Source: JBDTLH01 sp039934875 (GTDB lineage: Bacteria; Acidobacteriota; Terriglobia; Terriglobales; Acidobacteriaceae). From it: DNA of 17,625 bases. Below the pieces are notes generated by a model. That model worked only from the letters and a program-made list of their open reading frames with translations. It was not told where the DNA came from and did not search any database. A program made the translations under genes and the position numbers. The stretch spans positions 1-17,625 of the forward strand of contig JBDTLH010000003.1 of NCBI GenBank assembly GCA_039934875.1, written 5' to 3'. Positions 1 through 7,185 of this stretch are shown here, piece by piece (position 1 is the first letter of the stretch; every line of letters starts with the position of its first letter).

Positions 1-190
1 GCTGTGCCACAAAATCCATGCTCCACCTCTGGTTCGGCCCGGTCGCTGGCCCCTGCGCGACGCGTTGTCGCTGCGCCCGCTCTTTACGCTTCTTGGTACG
101 TACGATCAGACCTTCCTCGGTGTACAAGCGATAGATGCGTTTTGCGTTCACCTCCCAGCCCTCCCGACGCAGCGTAAGGCGGCGGAAACT
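1..190 (-). pseudogene. IS3-family transposase OrfB fragment (5'-truncated, continues off left edge)
   Basis: Reading the minus strand from about 190 down to 1 gives an uninterrupted peptide with the hallmark of IS3-family OrfB transposases. It has a helix-turn-helix stretch (RRLTLRREGWEVNAKRIY, then RLYTEEGLIVRTKKRKERA), a basic linker, and the start of the DDE integrase core (GPNQRWSMDFV). The catalytic DDE residues would lie left of the window. Upstream of RRLTL (above about 190) the frame stays open but no longer resembles a transposase, so the N-terminal 60-90 residues are missing. Two residues also appear to be missing between RRL and LRREGW compared with the usual spacing. I read it as a decayed insertion sequence whose right boundary is near 190. 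The family assignment is from motif recognition. Confidence 0.8.
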
Positions 191-297
191 CTGCTGGGGG
201 AGGCGCTGAGTCGCCTTGTTGAGCTGGCGAAGCAATGAGAACGGACACAGCACCGCATGGTTTAGGGTGCCACACCGGGAGGAACTTAGGGGGCGAA

Positions 298-507
298 ATG
301 GGACGTAAGAGGCTACGAGGACAACTTCGGTGGATTGTTAGGTTTTCTGCGGCAGTCGCAATTGGGCTACTTGCAGCAGGGGCATTATCTGGCTGCGTCG
401 TCGCGGGCGGTTACAGCAACGGCGGCGGCTGGTTTTTCTGGCCAGGCGGCCTTGGTCTTTTGCTTCTCGTTCTAATTGTTCTGTTCTTTCTTCGTCGCCG
501 AAGATGA
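298..507 (+). CDS. small lipoprotein-like membrane protein
   Basis: A 69-residue protein beginning at the ATG preceded by the purine-rich stretch AGGGGGCGAA. An upstream in-frame ATG at 235 would add 21 residues with no membrane or signal character. The N-terminus is basic (GRKRLRGQLRW), followed by a hydrophobic signal segment and a lipobox-like LSGC at residues about 30-33, then a Gly-rich stretch (YSNGGGWFF). A second hydrophobic helix near the C-terminus ends in RRRR, which should stay cytoplasmic. It is probably either a lipoprotein with a second anchor or a two-helix inner-membrane protein. No functional family is recognised. The gene sits alone next to an IS remnant. Confidence 0.6.
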   Translation: MGRKRLRGQLRWIVRFSAAVAIGLLAAGALSGCVVAGGYSNGGGWFFWPGGLGLLLLVLIVLFFLRRRR

Positions 508-995
508 GTCAGCCTTCTTTAGCTCAAGCAGGTTCCGCAATCGCCTGAGAGACCAAATCCTGTATCTGTCCGGTAAGGTGTCAGCATAGGCGGCCGCGAC
601 AGATAACAGTAGCAGGATGAGGAGCTTACGCGTGGAATTGAAACGCTAAAGGTACACGCACGGAAAATCCCACTTCGTCGCTCACAGTTCATTTCTGGGC
701 TGGAGCAGAAGCTTCTGGCTTGTCGTGTTGATTCCAGGTACGTTCAGCCCTCGCGATGTCAGAACTGCTAGGGGATGCAACGGAAATCGAGGTCCCGTAC
801 TTTGGGTTGATGGTGTCTGAATGGGTCCTTAGAAGAAGCCTGCGATCCTCAACTGACAACGGCGTTGTGTCAAGCGTGGGTGTTCCAGCAGAGGGGGAAT
901 CGAGACTGCCAACTCTCGGTTTTGGGCGGCTCCTAAAGAATGCAACACAGGGACACTCTTCCACATCGCAGGTGATGTAGTTTTGCAGCTCGCCT
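508..995. other. 488-base stretch with no confident gene
   Basis: No frame here has a credible start, ribosome site and family resemblance together. On the minus strand an open frame from 645 to 472 encodes a signal-peptide-like hydrophobic run (KLLILLLLSVAAAYA), but a TAG lies directly upstream and there is no ATG, GTG or TTG before the hydrophobic core, so it looks decayed. A minus-strand open frame ending at 689 depends for its only ATG on sequence antisense to the receiver-like gene at 996-1346. I see no repeat or RNA fold in the interval. Confidence 0.5.
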
Positions 996-1346
996 ATGCC
1001 ATACAAAATAATCGGCGTGTTTCGGGATAAGGATTCAATGAAGGCCAAATGCGAGGCTCTGAAGCTGGCAGGGTACGACGTGTGCGCCGCACTCAATCTT
1101 CAGGAGCTCATGCGGCACCTTGAACAGCCCGGTTGCGAAATCGTCCTCATTGGTCATGCTATTCCACCCGAGGAGAAACTGCGCATCGGCTGTTTCGTGA
1201 GACAGTATCACAAGCATTGCGCATTGCTGGAGATGTATGGCGATACCCCCGCATTACCAATGGCCCACAGTCATGTCCGACACGAGGACGGCGTAGGAGC
1301 ACTGCTAGCTGCTGTCGCTGAGTTGCGTCGAAGTATTGCAGCTTGA
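996..1346 (+). CDS. receiver-like (pseudo-receiver) protein lacking the phospho-acceptor Asp
   Basis: A 116-residue single-domain protein with the alternating strand/helix pattern of a CheY-type receiver. Strand 1 is KIIGVFRDKD, the next strand YDVCAA, and strand 3 EIVLIGHAIP ends where receivers carry the phosphorylated Asp (compare LVLLDxxMP). Here that residue is Gly53 (IGH). It therefore probably cannot be phosphorylated in the standard way and may act as an Asp-less protein-protein module. The family assignment rests on pattern alone. An in-frame TAG at 978 limits the start to 996 or later, and no strong ribosome site precedes it. There is no output domain and no histidine kinase nearby. 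Confidence 0.65.
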   Translation: MPYKIIGVFRDKDSMKAKCEALKLAGYDVCAALNLQELMRHLEQPGCEIVLIGHAIPPEEKLRIGCFVRQYHKHCALLEMYGDTPALPMAHSHVRHEDGVGALLAAVAELRRSIAA

Positions 1347-1756
1347 ACGGCTTCCAATGCGCTTAGTGCGTCGTTTTGCCAGTCTGCGACTGGCTAATTT
1401 AGCTGACGGCTAGTCTTCGTGACGCGAACTCGACGACCTTTGTGTTCGCAATCGTCTACGTTCGCAATCGTCCCAAATGCATGACCGCGATGAGGCGGGC
1501 GCCGTGAAGCCTGGTGCTCTTACACCGGCAGCCTTGCAGAGACTGGCTGTTGCCGCCCAACCGGCTTCTGGACCGGAGCACCGGCTACTTCGGATTGACC
1601 TTGGGGGGAACTCCCACTGAACACACAGTGGCAGACAATCTTGTTTGTGCCTACTTTTGCACCCACCCCCAAACTCCTCGCGTACTCTGCGGCATTCAGC
1701 ACGACGTAAAGTATCTTTGTTTTGAGGCTCTTGGCAAATCACCGGTTGAGGGTAAG
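1347..1756. other. 410-base stretch with no gene; one short direct repeat
   Basis: No convincing coding frame. A 13-base direct repeat, GTTCGCAATCGTC, occurs at 1444-1456 and again at 1460-1472 (16-base period). GC-rich self-complementary segments occur around 1530-1600, such as GGCAGCC pairing with GGCTGTTGCC, so some RNA structure is possible. I could not match it to tmRNA, RNase P RNA or a group I intron. It lies directly upstream of the tRNA remnant and may belong to the inserted element. Confidence 0.4.
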
Positions 1757-1833
1757 GCTGCTAACTCGTTGAAATAGGTTAGACTATCCCTCACAAGCAG
1801 GGGTCGTAGGTTCCAGTCCTACAGCGCCCACCA
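1757..1833 (+). tRNA. tRNA-Val(CAC) remnant: intact 3' half, degenerate 5' half (possible att scar)
   Basis: From 1790 the sequence matches a tRNA 3' half. The anticodon loop is CTCACAA (anticodon CAC at 1792-1794), followed by GCAGG, a short variable region GGTC, a T-stem GTAGG/CCTAC around loop TTCCAGT, an acceptor strand AGCGCCC, A73 and an encoded CCA ending at 1833. The 5' half fits poorly. GGCTGCT at 1757 pairs with the acceptor at 6 of 7 positions if one G-U is counted, but the D-arm is not canonical and TATCC pairs badly with GCAGG in the anticodon stem. T-loop position 57 is C instead of a purine. It is more likely a displaced 3' half left by integration into a tRNA-Val gene than a working tRNA. 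Confidence 0.5.
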
Positions 1834-1860
1834 ATGAGTTTTGCCCGAAGAGGTGTCCGG

Positions 1861-2469
1861 ATGTGCACGAATAACATACTTTTGGGGATGGGTTTGCAGG
1901 AGGATTACCTTAACCTAAGCGATCATGTAGCTTACTTTTGGGAGAGCGACCGCGAGTTCAAGAAGGCGGTGGGCTTTCTGGAGGTGGGCCTGCGGGCCAA
2001 CGATCATTGCGTCATCTTCGGCTATCAGGACGCAAACGACCGCGTCCTGCAGGTGCTCCGGGAACTTGGCTTTGAACCACGGCAGCTCATGGAGAGCGGG
2101 CGTTTGAGCGTGCTCATGGCGAGCGCTACCTGCGATGAGACCCTGGCGGATATTGGCGCCACATTTCAGAAGGCGATCGCGGACGGAGCGCCACTGATAC
2201 GCCTGCTGGGGAACATCGGATGGAACCGGCCCAAATGGCCCGAGGAAGAAGACTTGCTGGCGTTTGAATCCAGGGTGACGGACGCAGCCCGGCAATTTCC
2301 ATGTGTGGTGATCTGCATGTACGACATCCGTGCGCTGGCGGGGCAAGTGGTGATTCGGGGCGGTCTGGAATGCCATCCGGTGACGATCCGCGGAAACGTC
2401 ACCCGCATCAACCCGCACTATGTAGCGGTGGAAGAGTTTCTGGAGAGCCAGCGGAAGAGAATCTCTTAA
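1861..2469 (+). CDS. MEDS-domain sensory protein
   Basis: A 202-residue protein that is essentially one MEDS domain, the sensory module first described in the methanogen and methylotroph regulator DcmR. Visible signatures are HVAYFWESDREFKKAVGFLE, then a GLRANDHCVIFGYQDA stretch, and VVICMYDIRAL near residue 155, which continues the RecA/KaiC-like strand pattern of this family. MEDS proteins are thought to bind small ligands and are often adjacent or fused to two-component proteins. None is fused here, though a receiver-like gene lies 0.5 kb upstream on the same strand. I chose the ATG at 1861 because AAGAGG lies 7 bases upstream. The ATG at 1834 would add 9 residues but abuts the tRNA CCA, and 1888 is another in-frame option. 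Confidence 0.82.
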   Translation: MCTNNILLGMGLQEDYLNLSDHVAYFWESDREFKKAVGFLEVGLRANDHCVIFGYQDANDRVLQVLRELGFEPRQLMESGRLSVLMASATCDETLADIGATFQKAIADGAPLIRLLGNIGWNRPKWPEEEDLLAFESRVTDAARQFPCVVICMYDIRALAGQVVIRGGLECHPVTIRGNVTRINPHYVAVEEFLESQRKRIS

Positions 2470-2491
2470 GCCCCAGGTACGAGGGGAGCTC

Positions 2492-2890
2492 TTATGCTGG
2501 TGCTTCGCTGGCATCGGCAGGTTGCGGATCGCTGTTCCAGATGTCACGGTAGAGGCGCCACTCGCCTTCGATCTGCTTCCAGACGACCAGATATTTTCCC
2601 TGGTCGGCCACCGTGGTCTCGTTGTGCAAGCGGTACTGGCCGACTTCGGTCACGGTTGCGTCGGCTTCATCTAGCGATACTGTCTCCAGGTCGATATCGC
2701 AGATGCCCATGTCGATCACGCCCTGCCAAAACTTGCAGATGTTCTCCTCTCCGCTGATGGTCGCGACGCCGGGAGGCAACAGCAGCGCCTCGGGGGCATA
2801 GAGCTTAGCGAGCCACGACGCGGTCTTGGTATTAAACGCTTCCATGAATTCTTTATTTACAGCGGTGATTGCATCTTTAATGTTTGCCAT
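2492..2890 (-). CDS. DUF4440/SnoaL-like (NTF2-fold) protein
   Basis: A 132-residue protein with the pattern of the DUF4440/SnoaL branch of the NTF2-like cone fold. A first helix carries the FMEAFNTKTASWLAKLYAPE block, followed by the PEALLLPPG strand, a short helix (ENICKFWQGVI) and four C-terminal strands ending in YLVVWKQIEGEWRLYRDIW. Members include ketosteroid-isomerase-like enzymes and small-molecule binding proteins. The substrate cannot be deduced here. The start is the ATG at 2890, preceded by AGGGAAG. An upstream in-frame ATG (2956) would add 22 residues that do not belong to the domain. It is convergent with the MEDS gene, only 22 bases away, with no obvious terminator between them. 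Confidence 0.82.
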   Translation of the reverse strand: MANIKDAITAVNKEFMEAFNTKTASWLAKLYAPEALLLPPGVATISGEENICKFWQGVIDMGICDIDLETVSLDEADATVTEVGQYRLHNETTVADQGKYLVVWKQIEGEWRLYRDIWNSDPQPADASEAPA

Positions 2891-2980
2891 TTGCTTCCCT
2901 TCGCTTGGTTCCGGAGGTAATAGGTTAACAGGAACCTGGCGAGTGAAGACTTGCAAAACCTGAACCGGAAGTTATAGGGC

Positions 2981-3007
2981 AAAAAAGAACCGCCTCTTTC
3001 GAGGCGG
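2981..3007 (-). terminator. intrinsic terminator of the 3029-4114 gene
   Basis: On the minus strand, 22 bases after the stop codon of the exported-protein gene, a perfect 7-bp GC-rich stem CCGCCTC/GAGGCGG with the tetraloop GAAA is followed by TTCTTTTTT. Stem, stable GNRA loop and T-tract together are a textbook rho-independent terminator. Confidence 0.85.
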
Positions 3008-3028
3008 CAGTAGGGCAGAGAAAGCAGG

Positions 3029-4114
3029 CTAGGAGCCGTTCTGGCAGATGCTGCTGAAGGGATAATTCTGGAAGCTGTACCAGCTATTCACAGAGGTGCT
3101 GAGCGGCGCTCCGAAATAGCCGATAAATACTTCGTCTTGCAGATTATAGGTAAACCCATGCAGGACATACGGAAAACCTCCGTAGTTGGCAGTGCCTTCG
3201 AGCGGATCGCCCACTTCGAGGATGCCGCAAGGGGTATTGTTGCCGCCATTGAGCAGCGGATCGTCCATCCACTCGGCGACTTCGTGCGACAACGCGGAGA
3301 CATCTTGCGAGAAGACGCCCGGATGATCGTCGTAGTCGAACATGGCATAGCTCTGGCTGCCGGTGGCACTATGATAGCCGCCGATGCAGCATCCCCCCTC
3401 GGTGAGGTACACGTCGTTCACGATGAAGATGGGGAACGTCGCCGGGGTGATGGCCGGGTGGGCAGACATATAAGCGTTGATTTGGGCATCAAAATAGTTG
3501 ATGTCAACCTCTCCCGCCGCCGGACCGAAGGGATGTCCGATGAAGCCGTCCTGCGGGGGAACAGTCAGCGTCAGGGTGGGAAGAACCGTAACATGGGCGG
3601 TAGGTCCACCCAATAGCGTGTGCGATCTGGGGTTGTTCCGGACGATGCTCCAGAAGTTGCCACGCTGGAAGGCATCCACGTACTGCGTGTGACCAAGGTC
3701 CACGCCGCCCTGTTTATAGTCAGTCGTGAGATCGAAGACCGGGGAAAGAACAGTGCGGGCCAGAGCGCTGGAGGAGCCGCCGTTGAGCGGGCTGAAGTTG
3801 GTGCCGGAAATCGTCATAGAAACCGGAATCACGAACGTCGGGATTAGGGCTGAGGTGTTGGTCGAGGGGTCAGCTCCAACCATTTGATAGGAATAGTTGG
3901 TCCCCTGATGGTTGAAAGTGCCATTCCACACCTGCAATTGGCCGGCTGGCTGCTTGACATTGGGAGCGAGCTCCTTTTTCGGCAGCACAACAAACCTCGG
4001 TGAAACTCTTTGTCCATTGTCATCGGTTTGCGCCATACCCACTGCGGAAAGAACGCCGCAGGCTAACAGGGTAAACGCCGTCGCCTGGCAAAGCCTTGCG
4101 ATTTGCATTTTCAT
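3029..4114 (-). CDS. exported protein with HEVAEW (zincin-like) motif, function unknown
   Basis: A 361-residue protein with a clear Sec signal peptide (hydrophobic core about residues 12-26, cleavage near GMAQ). The mature part is rich in Ser, Gly, Asn and aromatics. Near the C-terminus lies ALSHEVAEWMDDP (His277 to Glu281), followed by a Cys (296), ILEVGDPLEG, and a second Cys close to the end. A HExxE motif followed by a DP and an E-x-G-D segment recalls the HELxE..TDP motif of secreted EXORDIUM/phosphate-induced-like and zincin-like proteins, so a metal-binding or peptidase role is possible but unproven. An internal Gly-Gly-Cys-Cys also occurs. AGGAG lies 6 bases before the ATG. The gene is monocistronic, with an AT-rich upstream region (4115-4306) and its own terminator. 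Confidence 0.82.
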   Translation of the reverse strand: MKMQIARLCQATAFTLLACGVLSAVGMAQTDDNGQRVSPRFVVLPKKELAPNVKQPAGQLQVWNGTFNHQGTNYSYQMVGADPSTNTSALIPTFVIPVSMTISGTNFSPLNGGSSSALARTVLSPVFDLTTDYKQGGVDLGHTQYVDAFQRGNFWSIVRNNPRSHTLLGGPTAHVTVLPTLTLTVPPQDGFIGHPFGPAAGEVDINYFDAQINAYMSAHPAITPATFPIFIVNDVYLTEGGCCIGGYHSATGSQSYAMFDYDDHPGVFSQDVSALSHEVAEWMDDPLLNGGNNTPCGILEVGDPLEGTANYGGFPYVLHGFTYNLQDEVFIGYFGAPLSTSVNSWYSFQNYPFSSICQNGS

Positions 4115-4273
4115 TGGTTCTCCTGATTCTAGATTTGGGGGATTCTTAAAAAATCGAATCGAGAGAAGACTACACCCAGCAGCATCTTGTCAGTAATAAT
4201 AATTCCGAGAAAATGCACGTAATACCTTACTTAATCTACTCTAATAACTATTGGCGGTAGTATGATTAGCTAT

Positions 4274-4289
4274 TTTCTTAAATAAGAAA
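4274..4289. repeat. AT-rich perfect inverted repeat
   Basis: TTTCTTA and TAAGAAA form a perfect 7-base inverted repeat around AA, lying 17 bases beyond the stop codon of the trpG/pabA gene within the AT-rich spacer 4115-4306. It could be a weak terminator for that gene or an operator for the exported-protein gene that follows on the same strand. A stem of mostly A-T pairs is not strong evidence for either. Confidence 0.3.
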
Positions 4290-4306
4290 TCCAAATCCTG
4301 CCCAAA

Positions 4307-4882
4307 TTAAATACCTAAAAAGTTTCCGATGATCCGCTTTCCGTGTTCAGTAAGTACGCTTTCGGGATGGAATTGGACCCCTTCAATTGGATATTCGCGA
4401 TGCCGCAATCCCATAATGACCTCTTCGCCATCAGGCTCGATGGTGTGCGCGGTGACCTCGAGTTCCTCCGGCAGGTTTTCCTGGGAGACGATTAGCGAGT
4501 GGTAGCGGGTGGCGGTCATAGGATTTGGAATTCCGGCAAATACTCCTTCCTGATTGTGCTCGACGGAGCTGGTTTTGCCGTGCATCAGGCGATGGGCGCG
4601 CACTATCGCTCCTCCGAATGCCGCGCCGATGGCCTGGTGCCCGAGGCAAACGCCTAATATGGGAACCGTTGGCCCAAGCTCGCGGATGAGCTGCATCGAG
4701 ACGCCCGCCTCGCGCGGGGTGCAGGGGCCTGGCGAGACCACGATCTTTTCCGGTTGCAAGGCGCGCACCTGATCGACGGTGATCTGGTCGTTGCGGCGGA
4801 CGATGACCTCCGCGCCGAGCTCGCCAAGATATTGCACCAGGTTATAAGTGAAGGAGTCGTAGTTGTCGAGCACGAGGACCAT
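4307..4882 (-). CDS. trpG: anthranilate/aminodeoxychorismate synthase glutamine amidotransferase subunit
   Basis: A full-length 191-residue class I glutamine amidotransferase. It releases ammonia from glutamine for its partner TrpE (anthranilate, tryptophan pathway) or PabB (aminodeoxychorismate, folate pathway). Visible motifs are the N-terminal LVLDNYDSFTYNLVQYL, the oxyanion region VVSPGPCTP, the nucleophile elbow GVCLGHQ with Cys79, a HGKTS segment, and the catalytic His172 and Glu174 in QFHPES. The VxNDxI-like segment and HGKTS are typical of TrpG/PabA, which often serves both pathways, so pabA is equally valid as a name. It stands alone: no trpE, pabB or trpD adjoins it, and the neighbour upstream diverges. 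No strong Shine-Dalgarno precedes the ATG. Confidence 0.95.
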   Translation of the reverse strand: MVLVLDNYDSFTYNLVQYLGELGAEVIVRRNDQITVDQVRALQPEKIVVSPGPCTPREAGVSMQLIRELGPTVPILGVCLGHQAIGAAFGGAIVRAHRLMHGKTSSVEHNQEGVFAGIPNPMTATRYHSLIVSQENLPEELEVTAHTIEPDGEEVIMGLRHREYPIEGVQFHPESVLTEHGKRIIGNFLGI

Positions 4883-4966
4883 TGGTAATAGTGTAATGAA
4901 GTCGCGAATCCCCGGAGTCGCTGAATCGGTGCATGGCTAGCTACACGCAGCGGGTACACTGATTGG

Positions 4967-5782
4967 GTGAGTCACGTTGAATTGACCAGGCGCGTGTTTG
5001 CGCGATCGTGGAGGGAGATTATCGGGCGGTCGGAGCAGTTTCTTGCGATCAGCGCGCCGCCGATTTTCGTCTTGATGTTATTGGGCTATCTGCTGTCCCA
5101 GATGTCCGTGCAATTATCCGCGTCAGGATATCTGGCAAGTCAGCAGCACCTGCGGCTGTATCTCGCGTCGGCGTACCTGGTGCGCTACTTGGAGTGGCTG
5201 GTGGCATTCATCGCCTTCGGCGCCCTGGCGGCGATGGCCGAGGGCGCGCGCACCGTCAGCGCAAGCTTCCAGCGAGTACGCGGCGTCTTTGGGCGACTGG
5301 CCGGGCTATCGCTGCTGATCGCCCCCGCCTTCCTGATCACCGGACTGGCGTCAAGCCTGCCCGCACTGCTGCCACGTATGGTCGCGGGAGCGCCCAAGTG
5401 GCTGGCCTCACCCTGGATGCTCTATCCGTGGACGTGGCTACTGTTCACCCTGTTCGCTTTGCTCCTGTTCGGCGTACCCGCCCTCATCGATCGTCCCGTC
5501 TCCTCGCTGGATGCTCTGGCGGAAGGGGCCCGGGCAAGCCTGGGTACTTTTCTCCCGCGCGCCGCAATCGTAGGCGCGTTCGAGATAGCTTTGATGATCG
5601 CCGTTCCTCTGGTGTATTTGTGGTTGGGGCGAAGCTTGCAACATTCCGGCAATATTCGCGCCGTTTTGTTGATTTATGGCTTGCTCTCAACATTTGCCGC
5701 GAAGCTGGTGGAATTCGCCGGTCTCTACGCGATCTGCGTGATGTATCGCGAACTGCGACAGCAGCGCGCGGTCACGGGATAG
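4967..5782 (+). CDS. six-helix integral membrane protein, function unknown
   Basis: A 271-residue protein starting at a GTG. A short basic N-terminal segment (ELTRRVFARSWREIIGRSEQ) precedes about six hydrophobic helices at roughly 25-47, 76-96, 110-136, 150-175, 198-219 and 230-256. This resembles the broad class of bacterial proteins with a glycerophosphoryl-diester-phosphodiesterase-like or DUF-type membrane domain. I cannot assign a precise family, and there are no catalytic motifs. It diverges from trpG with an 84-base shared spacer (4883-4966). A TACACT hexamer lies only 6 bases before the GTG and no Shine-Dalgarno is visible, so the message could be nearly leaderless. That point is weak. 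Confidence 0.8.
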   Translation: MSHVELTRRVFARSWREIIGRSEQFLAISAPPIFVLMLLGYLLSQMSVQLSASGYLASQQHLRLYLASAYLVRYLEWLVAFIAFGALAAMAEGARTVSASFQRVRGVFGRLAGLSLLIAPAFLITGLASSLPALLPRMVAGAPKWLASPWMLYPWTWLLFTLFALLLFGVPALIDRPVSSLDALAEGARASLGTFLPRAAIVGAFEIALMIAVPLVYLWLGRSLQHSGNIRAVLLIYGLLSTFAAKLVEFAGLYAICVMYRELRQQRAVTG

Positions 5783-5795
5783 GTGTGCCCCGGAA

Positions 5796-5893
5796 ATCTG
5801 TGCGACACGGAGAAGTTGCACAGATCCTGGGGAGGCAGCAAAGAACGCTGCCTCCCCAGGATGACCTTCGAAGAACAGGATTTCAATTCGAAG
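5796..5893. terminator. cluster of three inverted repeats between convergent genes (probable bidirectional terminator or repeat element)
   Basis: The spacer between the membrane protein and gdhA holds three successive inverted repeats. The first is ATCTGTGC (5796-5803) with GCACAGAT (5818-5825). The second is a perfect 16-bp stem, ATCCTGGGGAGGCAGC (5824-5839) with GCTGCCTCCCCAGGAT (5847-5862), around a 7-base loop AAAGAAC. The third is CTTCGAA (5866-5872) with TTCGAAG (5887-5893). The first two share the AT at 5824-5825. The long stem is strong enough to stop transcription from both sides, but no T-tract follows, so a rho-assisted or roadblock-type end, or a REP-like mobile repeat, is also possible. 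Confidence 0.5.
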
Positions 5894-5916
5894 AGTACGG
5901 CAACTGAAAAACTGCC

Positions 5917-7185
5917 TTAGGCGTAGATACCCCGCTGCTTGATGGTAAAGGCAACCCGATCGAGCGCCAGCATGTAGGCGGCGATGCGGTTGTTCACGCT
6001 GTGGGTCTCAGCGTAGCGCACGACATCGTCGAAGCTCTCGATCATAATGTGCTCGAGTTGTTCATTGACCACCGATTCCTTCCAGAAATAGCCCTGGCGA
6101 TCCTGCACCCATTCGAAGTAGCTAACGGTAACGCCGCCGGCATTGGCGAGAATGTCTGGGATGACAAAGACGCCCTTCTTCTGCAGGATTTCATCGGCGA
6201 GAACGGTAGTGGGACCGTTGGCGCCTTCCACGATCACCTTGGCCTTGATGTTGCTAGCATTTTTCGAGGTGATTACGTTCTCAGTGGCGGCGGGAATGAG
6301 TATCTCGCAATCCTTGATCAGCAGTTCAGCCGGATCGTGGGCCTCCGCGCCCTTGAAGCCGGTAACGGAGCCGTTGCGCAGGCGGTGCTCGATCAGTTTA
6401 TCGACGTCAATACCATTGGCATTGTAGAGGCCGCCGTCAAATTCGGCGATGCCAACAATCTTGTAACCGGCATCGGACATCAGCTTGGCGGCGTTCGAGC
6501 CGACATTGCCGAACCCCTGAATCACGACGCGGGAGCCGGCTGCCATGCCGAGCTTTTTCATCGCCTGGTCGGCGACGATCATCACTCCGCGTCCGGTGGC
6601 TTCACGCCGCCCGCGGGAGCCGCCGATATTGAGTGGTTTCCCTGTTACGACGGCGGTGACGGTCTGGCGCATGTGCATGGAATAGGTGTCCATGATCCAT
6701 GCCATGACTTGTTCATTGGTGTTCACATCCGGCGCGGGCACGTCTTTTTCCGGACCGATGAATTCAATCAGCTCCGAGGTGTAGCGGCGGGTCATGCGCT
6801 CGAGTTCGCCCATCGACATTTTCTTGGGATCGCAAATGACTCCGCCTTTTGCGCCCCCGAAAGGGATGTTGACGACAGCGCACTTCCAGGTCATCCAACT
6901 GGCGAGAGCGCGCACCTCGTCCAGCGTAACGTCGGGCGAGTAGCGGATGCCGCCCTTGGCGGGACCCCGGGCCATCGAGTGTTGCACGCGATAGCCGGTG
7001 AATACTTCGATACGGCCGTCGTCCATCTGCACCGGAATGTGCACGATGATCTCGCGGTTGGGGTAGCGAAGGACCTTGAACAGGCCCTCATCAAGGTTCA
7101 GCTTCTGGGCGGCGAGATCGAAACGCGCGGCTTGCGCCTCCCAAGGATTGAATTCTATGTCGTCGAGCGAGTGGGTGGACATCAT
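5917..7185 (-). CDS. gdhA: glutamate dehydrogenase
   Basis: A complete 422-residue Glu/Leu/Phe/Val dehydrogenase, converting glutamate to 2-oxoglutarate and ammonia with NAD(P). The glutamate-binding lysine lies in GPAKGGIR (Lys77). The catalytic lysine is Lys113 in PFGGAKGG, followed by the conserved Asp153 in VPAPDVNT. The Rossmann fold shows VIQGFGNVGSNAA near residues 221-233. Length matches the short hexameric class found in bacteria and archaea. Coenzyme preference is not clear from the strand-2 end (IAEFDGG). The start is one of two adjacent ATGs: GGAG is 3 bases before the first (7185) and 6 before the second (7182), so 7182 may be the real one. It is monocistronic, and no known riboswitch is visible upstream. 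Confidence 0.97.
   Translation of the reverse strand: MMSTHSLDDIEFNPWEAQAARFDLAAQKLNLDEGLFKVLRYPNREIIVHIPVQMDDGRIEVFTGYRVQHSMARGPAKGGIRYSPDVTLDEVRALASWMTWKCAVVNIPFGGAKGGVICDPKKMSMGELERMTRRYTSELIEFIGPEKDVPAPDVNTNEQVMAWIMDTYSMHMRQTVTAVVTGKPLNIGGSRGRREATGRGVMIVADQAMKKLGMAAGSRVVIQGFGNVGSNAAKLMSDAGYKIVGIAEFDGGLYNANGIDVDKLIEHRLRNGSVTGFKGAEAHDPAELLIKDCEILIPAATENVITSKNASNIKAKVIVEGANGPTTVLADEILQKKGVFVIPDILANAGGVTVSYFEWVQDRQGYFWKESVVNEQLEHIMIESFDDVVRYAETHSVNNRIAAYMLALDRVAFTIKQRGIYA

Noticed and set aside
689..1096. 135-residue minus-strand open frame
   Set aside because: Its only ATG lies inside sequence antisense to the receiver-like gene, there is no ribosome site, and no family is recognised.
1497..1833. 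tmRNA (GGGCGC at 1497 can pair with GCGCCC before the CCA, about 337 bases apart)
   Set aside because: The conserved 5' tmRNA block around TTCGAC and a tag ORF ending in an Ala-Ala-stop are absent, and the 3' part has a proper anticodon loop, which tmRNA lacks.
1497..1833. group I intron inside a tRNA gene
   Set aside because: No matching 5' tRNA exon with an anticodon-stem half complementary to GCAGG, and no convincing P7 core sequences.
5008..5907. 299-residue plus-strand open frame overlapping the membrane protein
   Set aside because: It is Arg-rich and without hydrophobic segments. The other frame gives a coherent six-helix membrane protein.
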